This document shows positions 30,906-39,391 of a DNA stretch of 42,896 bases, in pieces. A program made the translations under genes and the position numbers. Every line of letters starts with the position of its first letter. Position 1 is the stretch's first letter. The DNA comes from CAYGHG01 sp964349515 (GTDB lineage Bacteria > Oederibacteriota > PGYV01 > CAYGHG01), in contig CAYGHG010000007.1 in NCBI GenBank assembly GCA_964349515.1, forward strand, positions 1-42,896. Direction: 5' to 3'. The notes beneath the pieces were generated by a model. The model was given only the letters and a program-made list of their open reading frames with translations, ran no database searches and had not been told where the DNA came from.

Positions 30906-32051
30906 ATGAAAAGAGTTCTTATTCATTCCTTTGTTTCTTTTTTACTTTTGGCTGCTGTTTTTTCCTGCACCAAAATAGCAACACCTACTTCTCCGGAACT
31001 TACAGCAACCCCTACGGCTACTGCGGGTGACACAGGTACTGCGACTGTGACGGCAACCGAGCAGGACACGCCTGAAAACACCGCGACGGTAACACCGACT
31101 TACAGCTCTACGGATACTGCCACTGAAACTGCGACGCCGACATTTACGGATACGGCGACTTTTACGTTTACCGTTACCGGTACATTTACAGATACCGCTA
31201 CTGTGACTCCGACATTCACCGCCACCGCCACAAACACAGCGGTACATACTTTTATTTCGGAATTCGGGTCTTCGGGCACTCTTGATACCGAGTTTGATTA
31301 TGTTAGAGGGATGTGCCATGATGAAAATGACAATCTTTATATTGTAGATCAAAATACCAGCAGGGTAAAAGTCTATAACAGCGCGGGAGAGTTCCAGACT
31401 GCGTGGGGTACTCACGGGACAGCCGACACTGATCTTCAATATCCGAACGGGATATGCTATGACGGCAGCGAATATCTGTATATTTCGGATACAAGCAACT
31501 ACAAAATAAAAGTTTATACAAAAGCGGGTGTTTATGTAAGAGCTTTCGGGAGCATGGCGGATTTTGGAGGATACCCCAGGCAGCTTGTATTAAACAGCGG
31601 TTCAATATATGTAATGGCGCCGACAAAAGTTGTGAAATATTCTGCGTCAAGTGGAGCGCTGCAGGGAACATACGGCACTTCCGGGACAGGCATAGGCCAG
31701 CTTAACAACTCCCACGGGCTGTTTGTTGACAATGACGGCAACATGTACTGCGGCGCTGTCGGGAACTCCAAAATCGTAAAACTTGACAGCAGCGGAAATT
31801 TTGTAAATGAATGGGCGCATAACTGGGGTGCAAACCTGTTACAAGACGCCGGCGGAAATATTATGGCTACTGTTTCCTCAGGCTCTGCCGTTAGAATATA
31901 TACTTTGACCGGCATTTATGTGACGCAGTTCGGCACATACGGAAGCGGTACAGGGCAGTTGATGGAGCCTTCTGCTTTGTCTGTTGATTCGCAGGGAAAT
32001 GTATTTGTGGCGGACAATACAAGAGATAAAGTATTAAAATACAGCAGGTAA
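30906..32051 (+). CDS. Lipoprotein with Thr-rich linker and NHL-type beta-propeller
   Basis: ATG 30906 follows CGGAGG. The 381-residue protein has a lipobox (VFSC), then about 85 residues of low-complexity Thr/Ala/Pro sequence (ATPTFTDTATFTFTVT and similar), then NHL repeats from about residue 115. Repeat units read GTSGTGIGQLNNSHGLFVD, NDGNMYCGAVGNSKIVKLDS and SQGNVFVADNTRDKVLKYSR. It should be tethered to the membrane with the propeller held away by a stiff, perhaps glycosylated linker. NHL propellers bind proteins, sugars or nucleic acids; the ligand here is unknown. It stands alone in its transcription unit. Confidence 0.9.
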   Translation: MKRVLIHSFVSFLLLAAVFSCTKIATPTSPELTATPTATAGDTGTATVTATEQDTPENTATVTPTYSSTDTATETATPTFTDTATFTFTVTGTFTDTATVTPTFTATATNTAVHTFISEFGSSGTLDTEFDYVRGMCHDENDNLYIVDQNTSRVKVYNSAGEFQTAWGTHGTADTDLQYPNGICYDGSEYLYISDTSNYKIKVYTKAGVYVRAFGSMADFGGYPRQLVLNSGSIYVMAPTKVVKYSASSGALQGTYGTSGTGIGQLNNSHGLFVDNDGNMYCGAVGNSKIVKLDSSGNFVNEWAHNWGANLLQDAGGNIMATVSSGSAVRIYTLTGIYVTQFGTYGSGTGQLMEPSALSVDSQGNVFVADNTRDKVLKYSR

Positions 32052-32093
32052 GGTTTTTAATAAAACGCTATAAAATAAAGGTATTTTTCGGCG

Positions 32094-32118
32094 CGTAAGG
32101 GCTGTTAAGCGGCTTACG
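32094..32118 (+). terminator. Hairpin downstream of the NHL lipoprotein
   Basis: CGTAAG at 32094-32099 pairs with CTTACG at 32113-32118, with a nested GCT/AGC. It is followed by GGTAAATTTTG, a poor T-run, so termination may be partial. Confidence 0.4.
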
Positions 32119-32132
32119 GGTAAATTTTGTCC

Positions 32133-32173
32133 ATACCTGATTATTTTTGCTGTTGCAAAAAATAATCAGGTAT
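32133..32173. promoter_or_regulatory. Long inverted repeat overlapping the rpsF promoter
   Basis: Arms at 32133-32150 and 32155-32173 are complementary over 18 bases with one bulged A and a 4-base loop (TGTT). The right arm overlaps TTGCAA (32153-32158), which lies 17 bases from TATTTT (32176-32181). It may be an operator for the ribosomal-protein operon, or a leader stem if transcription starts further upstream at TATAAA near 32070. Confidence 0.55.
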
Positions 32174-32218
32174 GCTATTTTATGTATTCACTACATAAAC
32201 TGAAAGGAGTTTTTACGC

Positions 32219-32650
32219 ATGGAAAAGATGTATGACATCAATGTTTTTATGAGGCCTACGCTCTCTGATGAAGAGCTCAAAGCCGTAACCCAAAAGGTTA
32301 AAAACCAGATTGAAACAATAAAGGGAGAAATAACAGAGGTTAAAGAGCCTGAAAAGAAAAGGGCGCCCTATGAAATCAAGAAAAGCAGGGATGCTTATTA
32401 CTATTATTTAAAGGTAAAAGCCGATTCTCTCTCTATTAAAGATGTTTCGGAAAGGCTGAGGCTGACCGAAGAAGTGGTGCGCTTTATGATTTCCGAAGCA
32501 GTGGCTATGAAAGACTCCAAGAAAAAAATCAAAAAAGCCTCAAAGCCAAAGAAAACCCCTGCCGCGCCTGCTGTTCCGGCTTTTTCTGAAGCGCCGGAAG
32601 CGGCTGAAGCGCCGGCCAAACCTGCCGGCACCGGCGAGGCTGCGCAGTAG
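32219..32650 (+). CDS. rpsF: Ribosomal protein bS6 with extended C-terminus
   Basis: bS6 binds 16S rRNA together with bS18 in the platform of the small subunit. Residues 1-100 carry the family pattern: YDINVFMRPTLSDEELKAV at the start, RAPYEIKKSRDAYYYYLKVKA in the centre and LRLTEEVVRFMI at the end. A tail of about 43 residues rich in Lys, Ala, Pro and Glu follows. AAAGGAG precedes the ATG at 32219. It heads the standard rpsF-ssb-rpsR cluster. Confidence 0.96.
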   Translation: MEKMYDINVFMRPTLSDEELKAVTQKVKNQIETIKGEITEVKEPEKKRAPYEIKKSRDAYYYYLKVKADSLSIKDVSERLRLTEEVVRFMISEAVAMKDSKKKIKKASKPKKTPAAPAVPAFSEAPEAAEAPAKPAGTGEAAQ

Positions 32651-32683
32651 CTTTAAAAGGGGCGCTAAAACAAGGAGGGCGAC

Positions 32684-33097
32684 GTGGCAAACCTGAACAA
32701 AGTTTTTCTGATGGGGAATCTTACGAAGGACCTGGATATAAAGTACGGAAAAAACGGCCAGCCTGTTACAAACTTAAGGCTTGCCGTAAACAGGACCTAT
32801 ACCACCCAGTCCGGCGAAAAGAAAGAAGAGGTTTGTTATGTAACTATAGTGGTGTGGGGCAAGCAGGCTGAAAGCTGCCACACTTACCTGAGAAAAGGTT
32901 CTTCGGTTTTTGTGGAAGGAAGGCTCCAGTTAAGAAGCTGGGACGACGCCGAAACGCAGCAGAAAAAAAGCGTGCTTGAAGTGGTTGCGGACAGGGTGCA
33001 GTTCCTTGATAAAAAAAGAAAAGACGGTGACAGCCCCGATATGCCGGAGTCAAATGAAGAAACAGGCGGCAGCGAGGGCGGCGAAGCGCCGTTTTAA
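32684..33097 (+). CDS. ssb: Single-stranded DNA-binding protein
   Basis: A GTG start with AAGGAGGG gives 137 residues. The OB-fold shows NKVFLMGNLTKDLDIKY, NLRLAVNRTY, VTIVVWGKQAE, GSSVFVEGRLQLRSW and a short acidic C-terminal tail ending EAPF, the usual partner-docking tip. It coats single-stranded DNA during replication and repair. Its place between rpsF and rpsR is conserved across bacteria. Confidence 0.97.
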   Translation: MANLNKVFLMGNLTKDLDIKYGKNGQPVTNLRLAVNRTYTTQSGEKKEEVCYVTIVVWGKQAESCHTYLRKGSSVFVEGRLQLRSWDDAETQQKKSVLEVVADRVQFLDKKRKDGDSPDMPESNEETGGSEGGEAPF

Positions 33098-33127
33098 ACC
33101 ATGATATTACTTAAGGAGGATTTATAA

Positions 33128-33391
33128 ATGTCAACAAAGCCTTACACGCCCAGAGGGCCGGGAAAGAGTTTCGGGTTTAAGAGAATAAGAAGGAAACGCT
33201 GCAAACTGTGCACCGCAGGGCAGGAGCGCGTGGATTATAAGGATTCTGAATTTCTTAAAAATTACATAACCGAGAGGGCGAAACTGATTCCCAGGCGCGT
33301 CACCGGCAACTGCGCAAAGCACCAGCGGGTTGTCACAAGGGCCGTCAAGAAATCAAGGGAAGCCGGATTCCTGCCTTTTACGGCTGAATAA
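33128..33391 (+). CDS. rpsR: Ribosomal protein bS18
   Basis: The 87-residue protein has the bS18 core DYKDSEFLKNYITERAKLIP followed by RRVTGNCAKHQR. Cys residues in RKRCKLC together with the later CAKH make it the zinc-binding (C+) form. AAGGAGG lies upstream of ATG 33128. It forms the bS6-bS18 heterodimer with the product of the first gene of the operon. Confidence 0.97.
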   Translation: MSTKPYTPRGPGKSFGFKRIRRKRCKLCTAGQERVDYKDSEFLKNYITERAKLIPRRVTGNCAKHQRVVTRAVKKSREAGFLPFTAE

Positions 33392-33406
33392 TTGATTTAA
33401 ACAAAT

Positions 33407-33442
33407 AAAAGGCGGCGCCCCTTTAAGGAGTGCCGCCTTTTT
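33407..33442 (+). terminator. Intrinsic terminator after rpsR
   Basis: AAAGGCGGC at 33408-33416 pairs with GCCGCCTTT at 33432-33440, followed by more T. It separates rpsF-ssb-rpsR from the membrane protein, rplI and dnaB genes, although partial read-through is possible because no clear new promoter follows. Confidence 0.8.
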
Positions 33443-33466
33443 GCTTTGTAAAGGAAGGCGCTGAAA

Positions 33467-34237
33467 ATGGCATCAGGGATAGGTCAGGTATTCTTAAGCA
33501 TGCTGGTAATGATCCCGTTTTTTACCGTTATGGGGTTCATTATGCTTTTCCTTATAAGAAAAAGAAGCAGGTGGCAGTTTGTAATAGCCGCAGGGATGAT
33601 ATACTGCCTTGCGGCGCTTTTTTTGTTCGTTTCTGCGGAGAAAAAAAGGACGGGCCACAGCCTGGCTGTTTTTTTGGAGGCAGAGCTCTCTGCGGGTGTG
33701 GAAGCCGCTTCTGAAAAGCAGATGGAAGCGGGCCTCGGGCCCGTGGATACTGAAGCTTTCAAAAACATAGTCAGAAATTTCATAATAAAACCCATCTACG
33801 CATGGATGCTCGTCTCGGCAGGCTTTACCGTGCTGATTATGTACCTGTTTGTATCTTTTTATGCGGTGCGCAGGTACGGCATAGAGCAGTCTATGCCGCA
33901 GTTCGAAAAGTGGCGCGCCGGGGAGCCCGCGGCCTGGCTGCTTATAGCCTCGCTTGCCATAGTGCTGTTTCCAAAAATATTTTCAGCTGAGGCGCTGCGT
34001 ACCGCCGCTGTAAACGTGCTTGTTGTAATGGCAAACCTCTACTTTTTAACCGGGCTGGCTGTATCCATGGGGCTTATGATAAAATTCAGGGTGCCTCCGA
34101 TCTTCAGGTATGTTTTTTTTGCAATGATATTTTTTTTCGCAAACGTTGCGGTATTAATCGTGTTGACAGGCGTTCTGGATACGTGGTTTAATTTTAGGGA
34201 TAAAAAAACCGGAGGCAAAGATGAAGGTAATACTTAA
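33467..34237 (+). CDS. DUF2232/YybS-like membrane protein
   Basis: The 256-residue protein has about seven hydrophobic segments and a soluble loop (about 65-105). DUF2232 (YybS) proteins commonly lie between rpsR and rplI, and this protein fits by position, length and topology. Their function is unknown. The last codons overlap the start of rplI by 17 bases. Confidence 0.75.
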   Translation: MASGIGQVFLSMLVMIPFFTVMGFIMLFLIRKRSRWQFVIAAGMIYCLAALFLFVSAEKKRTGHSLAVFLEAELSAGVEAASEKQMEAGLGPVDTEAFKNIVRNFIIKPIYAWMLVSAGFTVLIMYLFVSFYAVRRYGIEQSMPQFEKWRAGEPAAWLLIASLAIVLFPKIFSAEALRTAAVNVLVVMANLYFLTGLAVSMGLMIKFRVPPIFRYVFFAMIFFFANVAVLIVLTGVLDTWFNFRDKKTGGKDEGNT

Positions 34238-34667
34238 AATTGATATCAAGGGAGTAGGCAGGGCAGGGCAGTCGGTAGAAGTTTCGGAAGGATACGCGAG
34301 AAATTTTCTTTTCCCTTCAAAGAAGGCTGTTGAAGCCTCCGGTGCAAACGCCGCTGCGATAAGGCAGAAGCAGGAAAAAGAGGAAAAAAAGCAGAAGAGT
34401 GAAGAAGTCAAGGCAAAGGAAAATGCCGCGAAAACAGACAAGGCGGCCGTTAAGATTAAAAAGAAAGGTTCGTCCGACGGCAAGCTTTTCGGTTCCGTGG
34501 CAGAGGCTGACATAGCGGCAGAGCTTGTAAAGATGGGTTTTGAGGCGGACAAATCAAATATAATAATGGAAAAGCACATAAAAGAGCCCGGGTTATATGA
34601 CGTTATTGTCCGTTACAAACACGGGAACGACGCTAAAATAAAGGTTACGGTTGAAAGGGAAGGCTGA
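34221..34667 (+). CDS. rplI: Ribosomal protein bL9
   Basis: The 148-residue protein has the bL9 N-terminal domain (MKVILKIDIKGVGRAGQSVE followed by EGYARNFLFP), a long charged helix (about 45-80) and the C-terminal domain (KLFGSVAEADIAAEL). It binds 23S rRNA at the base of the L1 stalk. Its stop shares a base with the dnaB start (TGATG). Confidence 0.97.
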   Translation: MKVILKIDIKGVGRAGQSVEVSEGYARNFLFPSKKAVEASGANAAAIRQKQEKEEKKQKSEEVKAKENAAKTDKAAVKIKKKGSSDGKLFGSVAEADIAAELVKMGFEADKSNIIMEKHIKEPGLYDVIVRYKHGNDAKIKVTVEREG

Positions 34668-36151
34668 TGGCTGAATACAGAAGAAAGAGGCAGCAGAGTG
34701 TGCTTGAGGCGCACCGCCGCGAAGTGCCGGGAAAAGTACCCCCTCAAAACATAGAGGCGGAACAGTGCCTGTTAGGCAGCATTCTTTTAGGCTCGCACGC
34801 TTTTGACAAGGTCGCGTCAATGCTCATGCCTGCCGACTTCTACGACCCAAAACACCAGCTCATATATGAAATAATGAAAGAGTTAAGCGTGGACAACAGC
34901 GCTGTGGACTCTCTTACTGTCATTGAAAAACTGCGCGCAAAGGCGCTGATTGAAAACGCAGGCGGAGTTCATTACATATCAAGCCTCGCGGATACCGTCC
35001 CTACGACCGCTCATGCTGAAGACTACGCAAAAATAGTCAGGGAAAAAGCGGTGCTGCGCTCCCTTATTGACATATCCACCGGAATCATAGAAAGTTCCTT
35101 CAAAGAAGAATACACGCCCGACACACTGCTTGAAGACGCGGACAGGATGCTTTTTGAAATCAGGCAGAGGGAGCAGACGGGCTCAATGAAGGCCGTAAAA
35201 GACATGATAAGAAGCGTATATGAGACTATGAAAGAAATGGGAAAGATGGCGGACGGCGAACTGCTGGGGTTAAAGACCGGCTATTCCCAGATTGACAAAC
35301 TCTCGTCGGGGTTTCAGGGGCAGCAGCTCATAATCATAGCCGCGAGGCCGGGTGTCGGGAAGACATCGCTTGCGATAAACATAGGTTATCACGCCGCGAT
35401 GGAGGCAAAAACCGTCCTCATATTCAGCCTTGAAATGAGCGCGCAGGACCTTATCAGAAAATTTCTCTCTGTGGGCTCAAGGGTTTCGCTGAAAAAGATA
35501 AGAGAGGGCAGGTTCATATCAAAACAGGAAGACACCGACCTCGTGCGCGCGGCAGGGCTGCTTTCAAATTCTTCAATCTTTATTGACACAGACGACAACG
35601 GCGTTTTTGAAATGAGGGCAAAAGCGAGAAACCTGCACTCGCAGCTGCGGCGTGAGGGCAAGAAACTTGACCTTGTGGTTGTTGACTACCTGCAGCTTGT
35701 GAAACCAAATGAGTCCATACCGAGAGAACAGCAGATAGCCCAGATTTCCCGCTCGCTCAAGGCGCTGGCGCGTGAGATGGACGTGCCGGTAATAGCGCTC
35801 TCCCAGCTGAACCGCGAATCGGAAAAAAGGGAAAAGGGGCAGGGAAAGAAAAAAAGCAGGCCAAAACTCTCGGATTTAAGGGAGTCAGGCGCGATAGAGC
35901 AAGACGCCGATATGGTAATATTCATAGACAAAGACGCTCCTGACGACGCGCCCGCCACTACGATGACATACACTTACGGAACCGGAGTAAAGGTGGAACG
36001 AAAGGTAATCAAGTGCACCCTGATAGTGGAAAAAAACAGGAACGGCCCTACGGGCGACCAGGAAGTATGGTTTATCCCGGAACTTACGGCTTTTGAGGAA
36101 ATATCGGGAAGAACCACCGACGAAGCGGTGCAGGGCAATGAAACAATATGA
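34667..36151 (+). CDS. dnaB: Replicative DNA helicase DnaB
   Basis: The 494-residue protein has an N-terminal domain that contacts primase (PPQNIEAEQCLLGSILL) and a RecA-type helicase domain with Walker A ARPGVGKTS, Walker B VVVDYLQL, and ALSQLNRESEKR followed by SDLRESGAIEQDAD. A short insert after that motif (about 425-440) is slightly longer than in E. coli. It unwinds DNA at the replication fork. The alr gene begins inside its last 14 bases. Confidence 0.97.
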   Translation: MAEYRRKRQQSVLEAHRREVPGKVPPQNIEAEQCLLGSILLGSHAFDKVASMLMPADFYDPKHQLIYEIMKELSVDNSAVDSLTVIEKLRAKALIENAGGVHYISSLADTVPTTAHAEDYAKIVREKAVLRSLIDISTGIIESSFKEEYTPDTLLEDADRMLFEIRQREQTGSMKAVKDMIRSVYETMKEMGKMADGELLGLKTGYSQIDKLSSGFQGQQLIIIAARPGVGKTSLAINIGYHAAMEAKTVLIFSLEMSAQDLIRKFLSVGSRVSLKKIREGRFISKQEDTDLVRAAGLLSNSSIFIDTDDNGVFEMRAKARNLHSQLRREGKKLDLVVVDYLQLVKPNESIPREQQIAQISRSLKALAREMDVPVIALSQLNRESEKREKGQGKKKSRPKLSDLRESGAIEQDADMVIFIDKDAPDDAPATTMTYTYGTGVKVERKVIKCTLIVEKNRNGPTGDQEVWFIPELTAFEEISGRTTDEAVQGNETI

Positions 36152-37244
36152 TGCATCCGCCCTGCTCACACGGGCAGAGATTGATTTAAAGGCGCTGTCC
36201 CACAATTACCGCGTAATTAAAAAACTCTCCCCCGGCAGGCGCATAATACCCGTTATTAAAGCGGACGCATACGGCCACGGCGCCGCGGCAGTCGGAGCCC
36301 ACCTCGCGTCAGAGCATGGAGTTGAGGATTTCGGGCTTGCCCGCGTGATTGAAGGCGCGCAGTTAAGGGAACAGGGGTTAAAAAAACAAAATCTTATTAT
36401 ACTCGGAGGGCTCTATAAAGGCGAGGTTCCGGAAATTGTAAAGTATTCGCTTGAGCCTTCGGTATTCTCCGTGCCGGAATCCAAAGCCCTAAACAAAGAG
36501 GCGGCAAGGGCCCGTAAAAAAATAAAAGTTCACGTGAAAATCAATACAGGCATGAACAGGCTGGGCCTGAGGCCCTCTGACGCGCCCGGTTTTTTAAAGT
36601 ATTTAAAGCGCCTTGAAAATCTGAGTATCCGTTCAATTTACACTCATTTTTACGATTCGGATTCGGAAAATGAAACAAGCGTAAAAAAACAGTCTGAATT
36701 GTTTACTGTTCTTCGTGAACATGCGGGCCCGGGAGTTTTTATGCACGCGGCAAATTCCGCCGCTATTATAAAATACCCTTACGCGTACTTCAGCGCGGTG
36801 AGGCCCGGTATCATGCTCTACGGGTCTTCTTCTGATGAAAATATGGTTAAAAAATCGGGGGTAAAGCCCGTGATGTCGTTTAAGACCAGAGTGGTAAATG
36901 TAATTGAACTTAAAGCGGGGGAAACCGTGAGTTACGGCGCAACCTACAAGGCGCGTAAAAAAGAGCGCATAGCAATAATTGCGGCAGGCTACGGAGACGG
37001 TTTCAGGCGTGATTTTTCAAACAGGGCGGAAGTATTAATAGGAAGAAAGCTCTGTAAAGTTGCAGGCCGGGTATGCATGGACTTAACCGCGGTTAAAGTG
37101 TCAAAAGAGGTAAAACAGGGAGACGAGGCGCTTATTTTTGGGGAAGGGCTTCCTGTCTCCGCGCTTGCTTCGCTTGCCGGCACGATATCTTATGAGATAT
37201 TCACAGGCATCACGCAGAGGGTTGTGAGGGTTTACAAAAGGTGA
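36138..37244 (+). CDS. alr: Alanine racemase
   Basis: Alr converts L-alanine to D-alanine for peptidoglycan and uses PLP. The ATG at 36138 is chosen because RAEIDLKALSHNYRVI then falls near the N-terminus as in the family. The PLP-lysine motif PVIKADAYGHG and the catalytic-Tyr region TVSYGATYKA are intact, and the protein ends normally at 368 residues. The 14-base overlap with dnaB suggests coupled expression. Confidence 0.95.
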   Translation: MKQYDASALLTRAEIDLKALSHNYRVIKKLSPGRRIIPVIKADAYGHGAAAVGAHLASEHGVEDFGLARVIEGAQLREQGLKKQNLIILGGLYKGEVPEIVKYSLEPSVFSVPESKALNKEAARARKKIKVHVKINTGMNRLGLRPSDAPGFLKYLKRLENLSIRSIYTHFYDSDSENETSVKKQSELFTVLREHAGPGVFMHAANSAAIIKYPYAYFSAVRPGIMLYGSSSDENMVKKSGVKPVMSFKTRVVNVIELKAGETVSYGATYKARKKERIAIIAAGYGDGFRRDFSNRAEVLIGRKLCKVAGRVCMDLTAVKVSKEVKQGDEALIFGEGLPVSALASLAGTISYEIFTGITQRVVRVYKR

Positions 37245-37266
37245 AATACGCAAAGGGCGGATTATA

Positions 37267-37770
37267 ATGCTAATACTCGGGATAGACCCGGGAACCGCTT
37301 CCACGGGCTATGGAATAATAGACCGCAGGGGTTCAAAATATATACCGGTGGATTACGGGCTTATTTCCACAAAAGCGGGGATGCCCCAGCACGAGAGGCT
37401 TGAAGCCATATACTTAAAAGTAACAGAACTTTTAAAAGAATACAGGCCGCCTGTGGCTGCTGTTGAAAAGCTTTTTTTTAACCGAAACGTGACAAACGCG
37501 CTGATGGTGGGCGAAGCGCGCGGGGTGGTTCTGCTGGCCTGCGCTTTACACGGCGCTGACGTGAAAGAGTACACGCCCCTGCAGGTGAAAATGGCGCTCA
37601 CAGGCTACGGCAATGCGGACAAAAAACAGGTGGGCGAGATGGTAAAGACGATACTGGGGTTAAAAAAAGCGCCCAAGCCTGACGACACCGCCGATGCGCT
37701 GGCTGTTGCGGTGTGCTGCGCGGGCAATTACGCTTATGACATGATAAAAAAAGAGGCGGCAAATGATTGA
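37267..37770 (+). CDS. ruvC: RuvC Holliday-junction endonuclease
   Basis: The 167-residue protein begins with LILGIDPGTASTGYG, containing the first catalytic Asp, and has AAVEKLFFNRN (catalytic Glu), TPLQVKMALTGYGNADKKQV and the final acidic pair in PDDTADALAVA. RuvC cuts Holliday junctions moved by RuvAB. It overlaps ruvA by 8 bases. Confidence 0.97.
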   Translation: MLILGIDPGTASTGYGIIDRRGSKYIPVDYGLISTKAGMPQHERLEAIYLKVTELLKEYRPPVAAVEKLFFNRNVTNALMVGEARGVVLLACALHGADVKEYTPLQVKMALTGYGNADKKQVGEMVKTILGLKKAPKPDDTADALAVAVCCAGNYAYDMIKKEAAND

Positions 37771-38341
37771 TTTTCTGGACGGGATAATTGAAGAAATAAG
37801 TGAAAATAAAGTTGTTATAAGCGCCGGAGGAGTGGGGTTTGGCGTCAACATATCCCTCAACACTTATTACGCCCTAAAAGAGGAAAAAGCCCAGGTAAGG
37901 CTCTATACATACATGAATGTGCGCGAAAATGTAATAGAGCTGTTCGGGTTTGCGGCCAGGGAGGAAAAAAAAATATTCCTGCTCTTAATAGAGGTGGAAG
38001 GCATAGGAGCCCGCGCCGCGACAGGCATACTCGGCAAGGTATCGCCCGAGAAACTAAAATCAGCCATAGCAACGGGAAATGAGGCGGCTTTAACGGCCAT
38101 ACCGGGCTTAGGCCCCAAGAAAGCCCAGAGAATAATAATAGAGTTAAAGGACAAGTTTAAGGACATAGCAGTTACGGATTCCGCGGTTTACGCCGAAGAA
38201 GGCGGGGAATACGCGGAAGTGCTGGTAAGGCTCGGGTTCCAGGCGGCAAAGGCAAGGGAAGTGATAAGGGAAGTCATGCGCGACAATAAAGGCGCAGGCC
38301 AGGAAAAAATAATAAAAGAAGCGCTAAAGCGCCTCGGATAA
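37763..38341 (+). CDS. ruvA: RuvA Holliday-junction DNA-binding subunit
   Basis: The 192-residue protein has the OB-fold start DFLDGIIEEISENKVVI, the helix-hairpin-helix LLIEVEGIGARAATGIL and AIPGLGPKKAQRIIIELKDK, and a C-terminal domain III (about 145-190) that contacts RuvB. It binds the four-way junction as a tetramer. Confidence 0.97.
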   Translation: MIDFLDGIIEEISENKVVISAGGVGFGVNISLNTYYALKEEKAQVRLYTYMNVRENVIELFGFAAREEKKIFLLLIEVEGIGARAATGILGKVSPEKLKSAIATGNEAALTAIPGLGPKKAQRIIIELKDKFKDIAVTDSAVYAEEGGEYAEVLVRLGFQAAKAREVIREVMRDNKGAGQEKIIKEALKRLG

Positions 38342-38362
38342 TAATCCGGCGGAAAGGTATAT

Positions 38363-39391
38363 ATGAAGGAAAAAAAAGAAAGAATAACAGACGGCGCACA
38401 GCTTGCGGCCGAGGGCGGAAATGACAATGTCCTGCGGCCCAAACTGCTGTGTGATTATATAGGGCAGGAAAAGGTAAAAGAAAAACTAAAAATCCTGATT
38501 GACGCCGCGAAGGGGCGTAATGAGCCTCCCGAGCATCTCCTGTTTTACGGGCCGCCGGGCCTGGGCAAAACCACGCTTGCCCACATCATCGCAAATGAGC
38601 TCAAGGTAAACATAAAAATAACTGCAGGGCCTGTAATTGAAAAAGCGGGGGATTTGGCCGCTATAATAACAAACCTCGAAGAAGGCGATATACTTTTCAT
38701 AGACGAAATACACAGGCTTAATAAATCAGTTGAAGAAATAATGTATCCCGCGCTGGAAGACTATGTGCTGGATATCGTGATAGGAAAAGGGCCCTCGGCA
38801 AAAACTTTCAGGATAAACCTTCCGAAATTCACGCTGATAGGCGCTACCACGAGGGCGGGAATGATTGCTGCGCCTCTGCGCGAACGCTTCGGCGCCTCTT
38901 ACAGGGTGGATTTTTACGATGAGGCCGCGCTTGTAAAAATTGTGTCGCGCTCGGCTGCCATACTCGGCGTCGGACACGAAAAAGAAGGGATAGAAGAGAT
39001 TGCGAGGCGCTCGCGCGGCACTCCGAGAATTGCAAACAGGCTCTTAAAAAGGGTGCGCGATTATGCGCAGGTAAAGGCAGAGGGGAGAATAGACCTCAAA
39101 ACAGCAAAAGACGCCCTCGCGATGCTGGAGGTGGACGAGGCCGGGTTTGACGCGATGGACAGAAAAATACTGAGAACAATAATAGAAAAGTTCCGCGGCG
39201 GCCCCGTGGGGGTTGACACCATAGCGGTTGCGGTATCCGAGGAATCTGACACCATAGAGGATATGTACGAACCATATCTCATACAGGCGGGCATGATACA
39301 GAGGACGCCTTCGGGCAGAAAGGCCACAAAAAAAGCGTATGACTATCTGGGTATAAAAAAAGAGGATGACAGCCAGGGGGCGCTGTGGTGA
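38363..39391 (+). CDS. ruvB: RuvB Holliday-junction branch-migration motor
   Basis: This 342-residue AAA+ ATPase has LRPKLLCDYIGQEKVKEKL, Walker A GPPGLGKTTLA, Walker B LFIDEIHR, sensor LIGATTRAGM, the arginine-finger region PLRERFG and the winged-helix ending YEPYLIQAGMIQRTPSGR. It drives branch migration as a hexamer with RuvA. It lies 21 bases after ruvA, and its stop overlaps the Nudix gene. Confidence 0.97.
   Translation: MKEKKERITDGAQLAAEGGNDNVLRPKLLCDYIGQEKVKEKLKILIDAAKGRNEPPEHLLFYGPPGLGKTTLAHIIANELKVNIKITAGPVIEKAGDLAAIITNLEEGDILFIDEIHRLNKSVEEIMYPALEDYVLDIVIGKGPSAKTFRINLPKFTLIGATTRAGMIAAPLRERFGASYRVDFYDEAALVKIVSRSAAILGVGHEKEGIEEIARRSRGTPRIANRLLKRVRDYAQVKAEGRIDLKTAKDALAMLEVDEAGFDAMDRKILRTIIEKFRGGPVGVDTIAVAVSEESDTIEDMYEPYLIQAGMIQRTPSGRKATKKAYDYLGIKKEDDSQGALW

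Noticed and set aside
30980..31250. CRISPR or minisatellite in the Thr-rich coding region
   Set aside because: The DNA repeats are degenerate and keep the reading frame; they are explained by a low-complexity protein linker.
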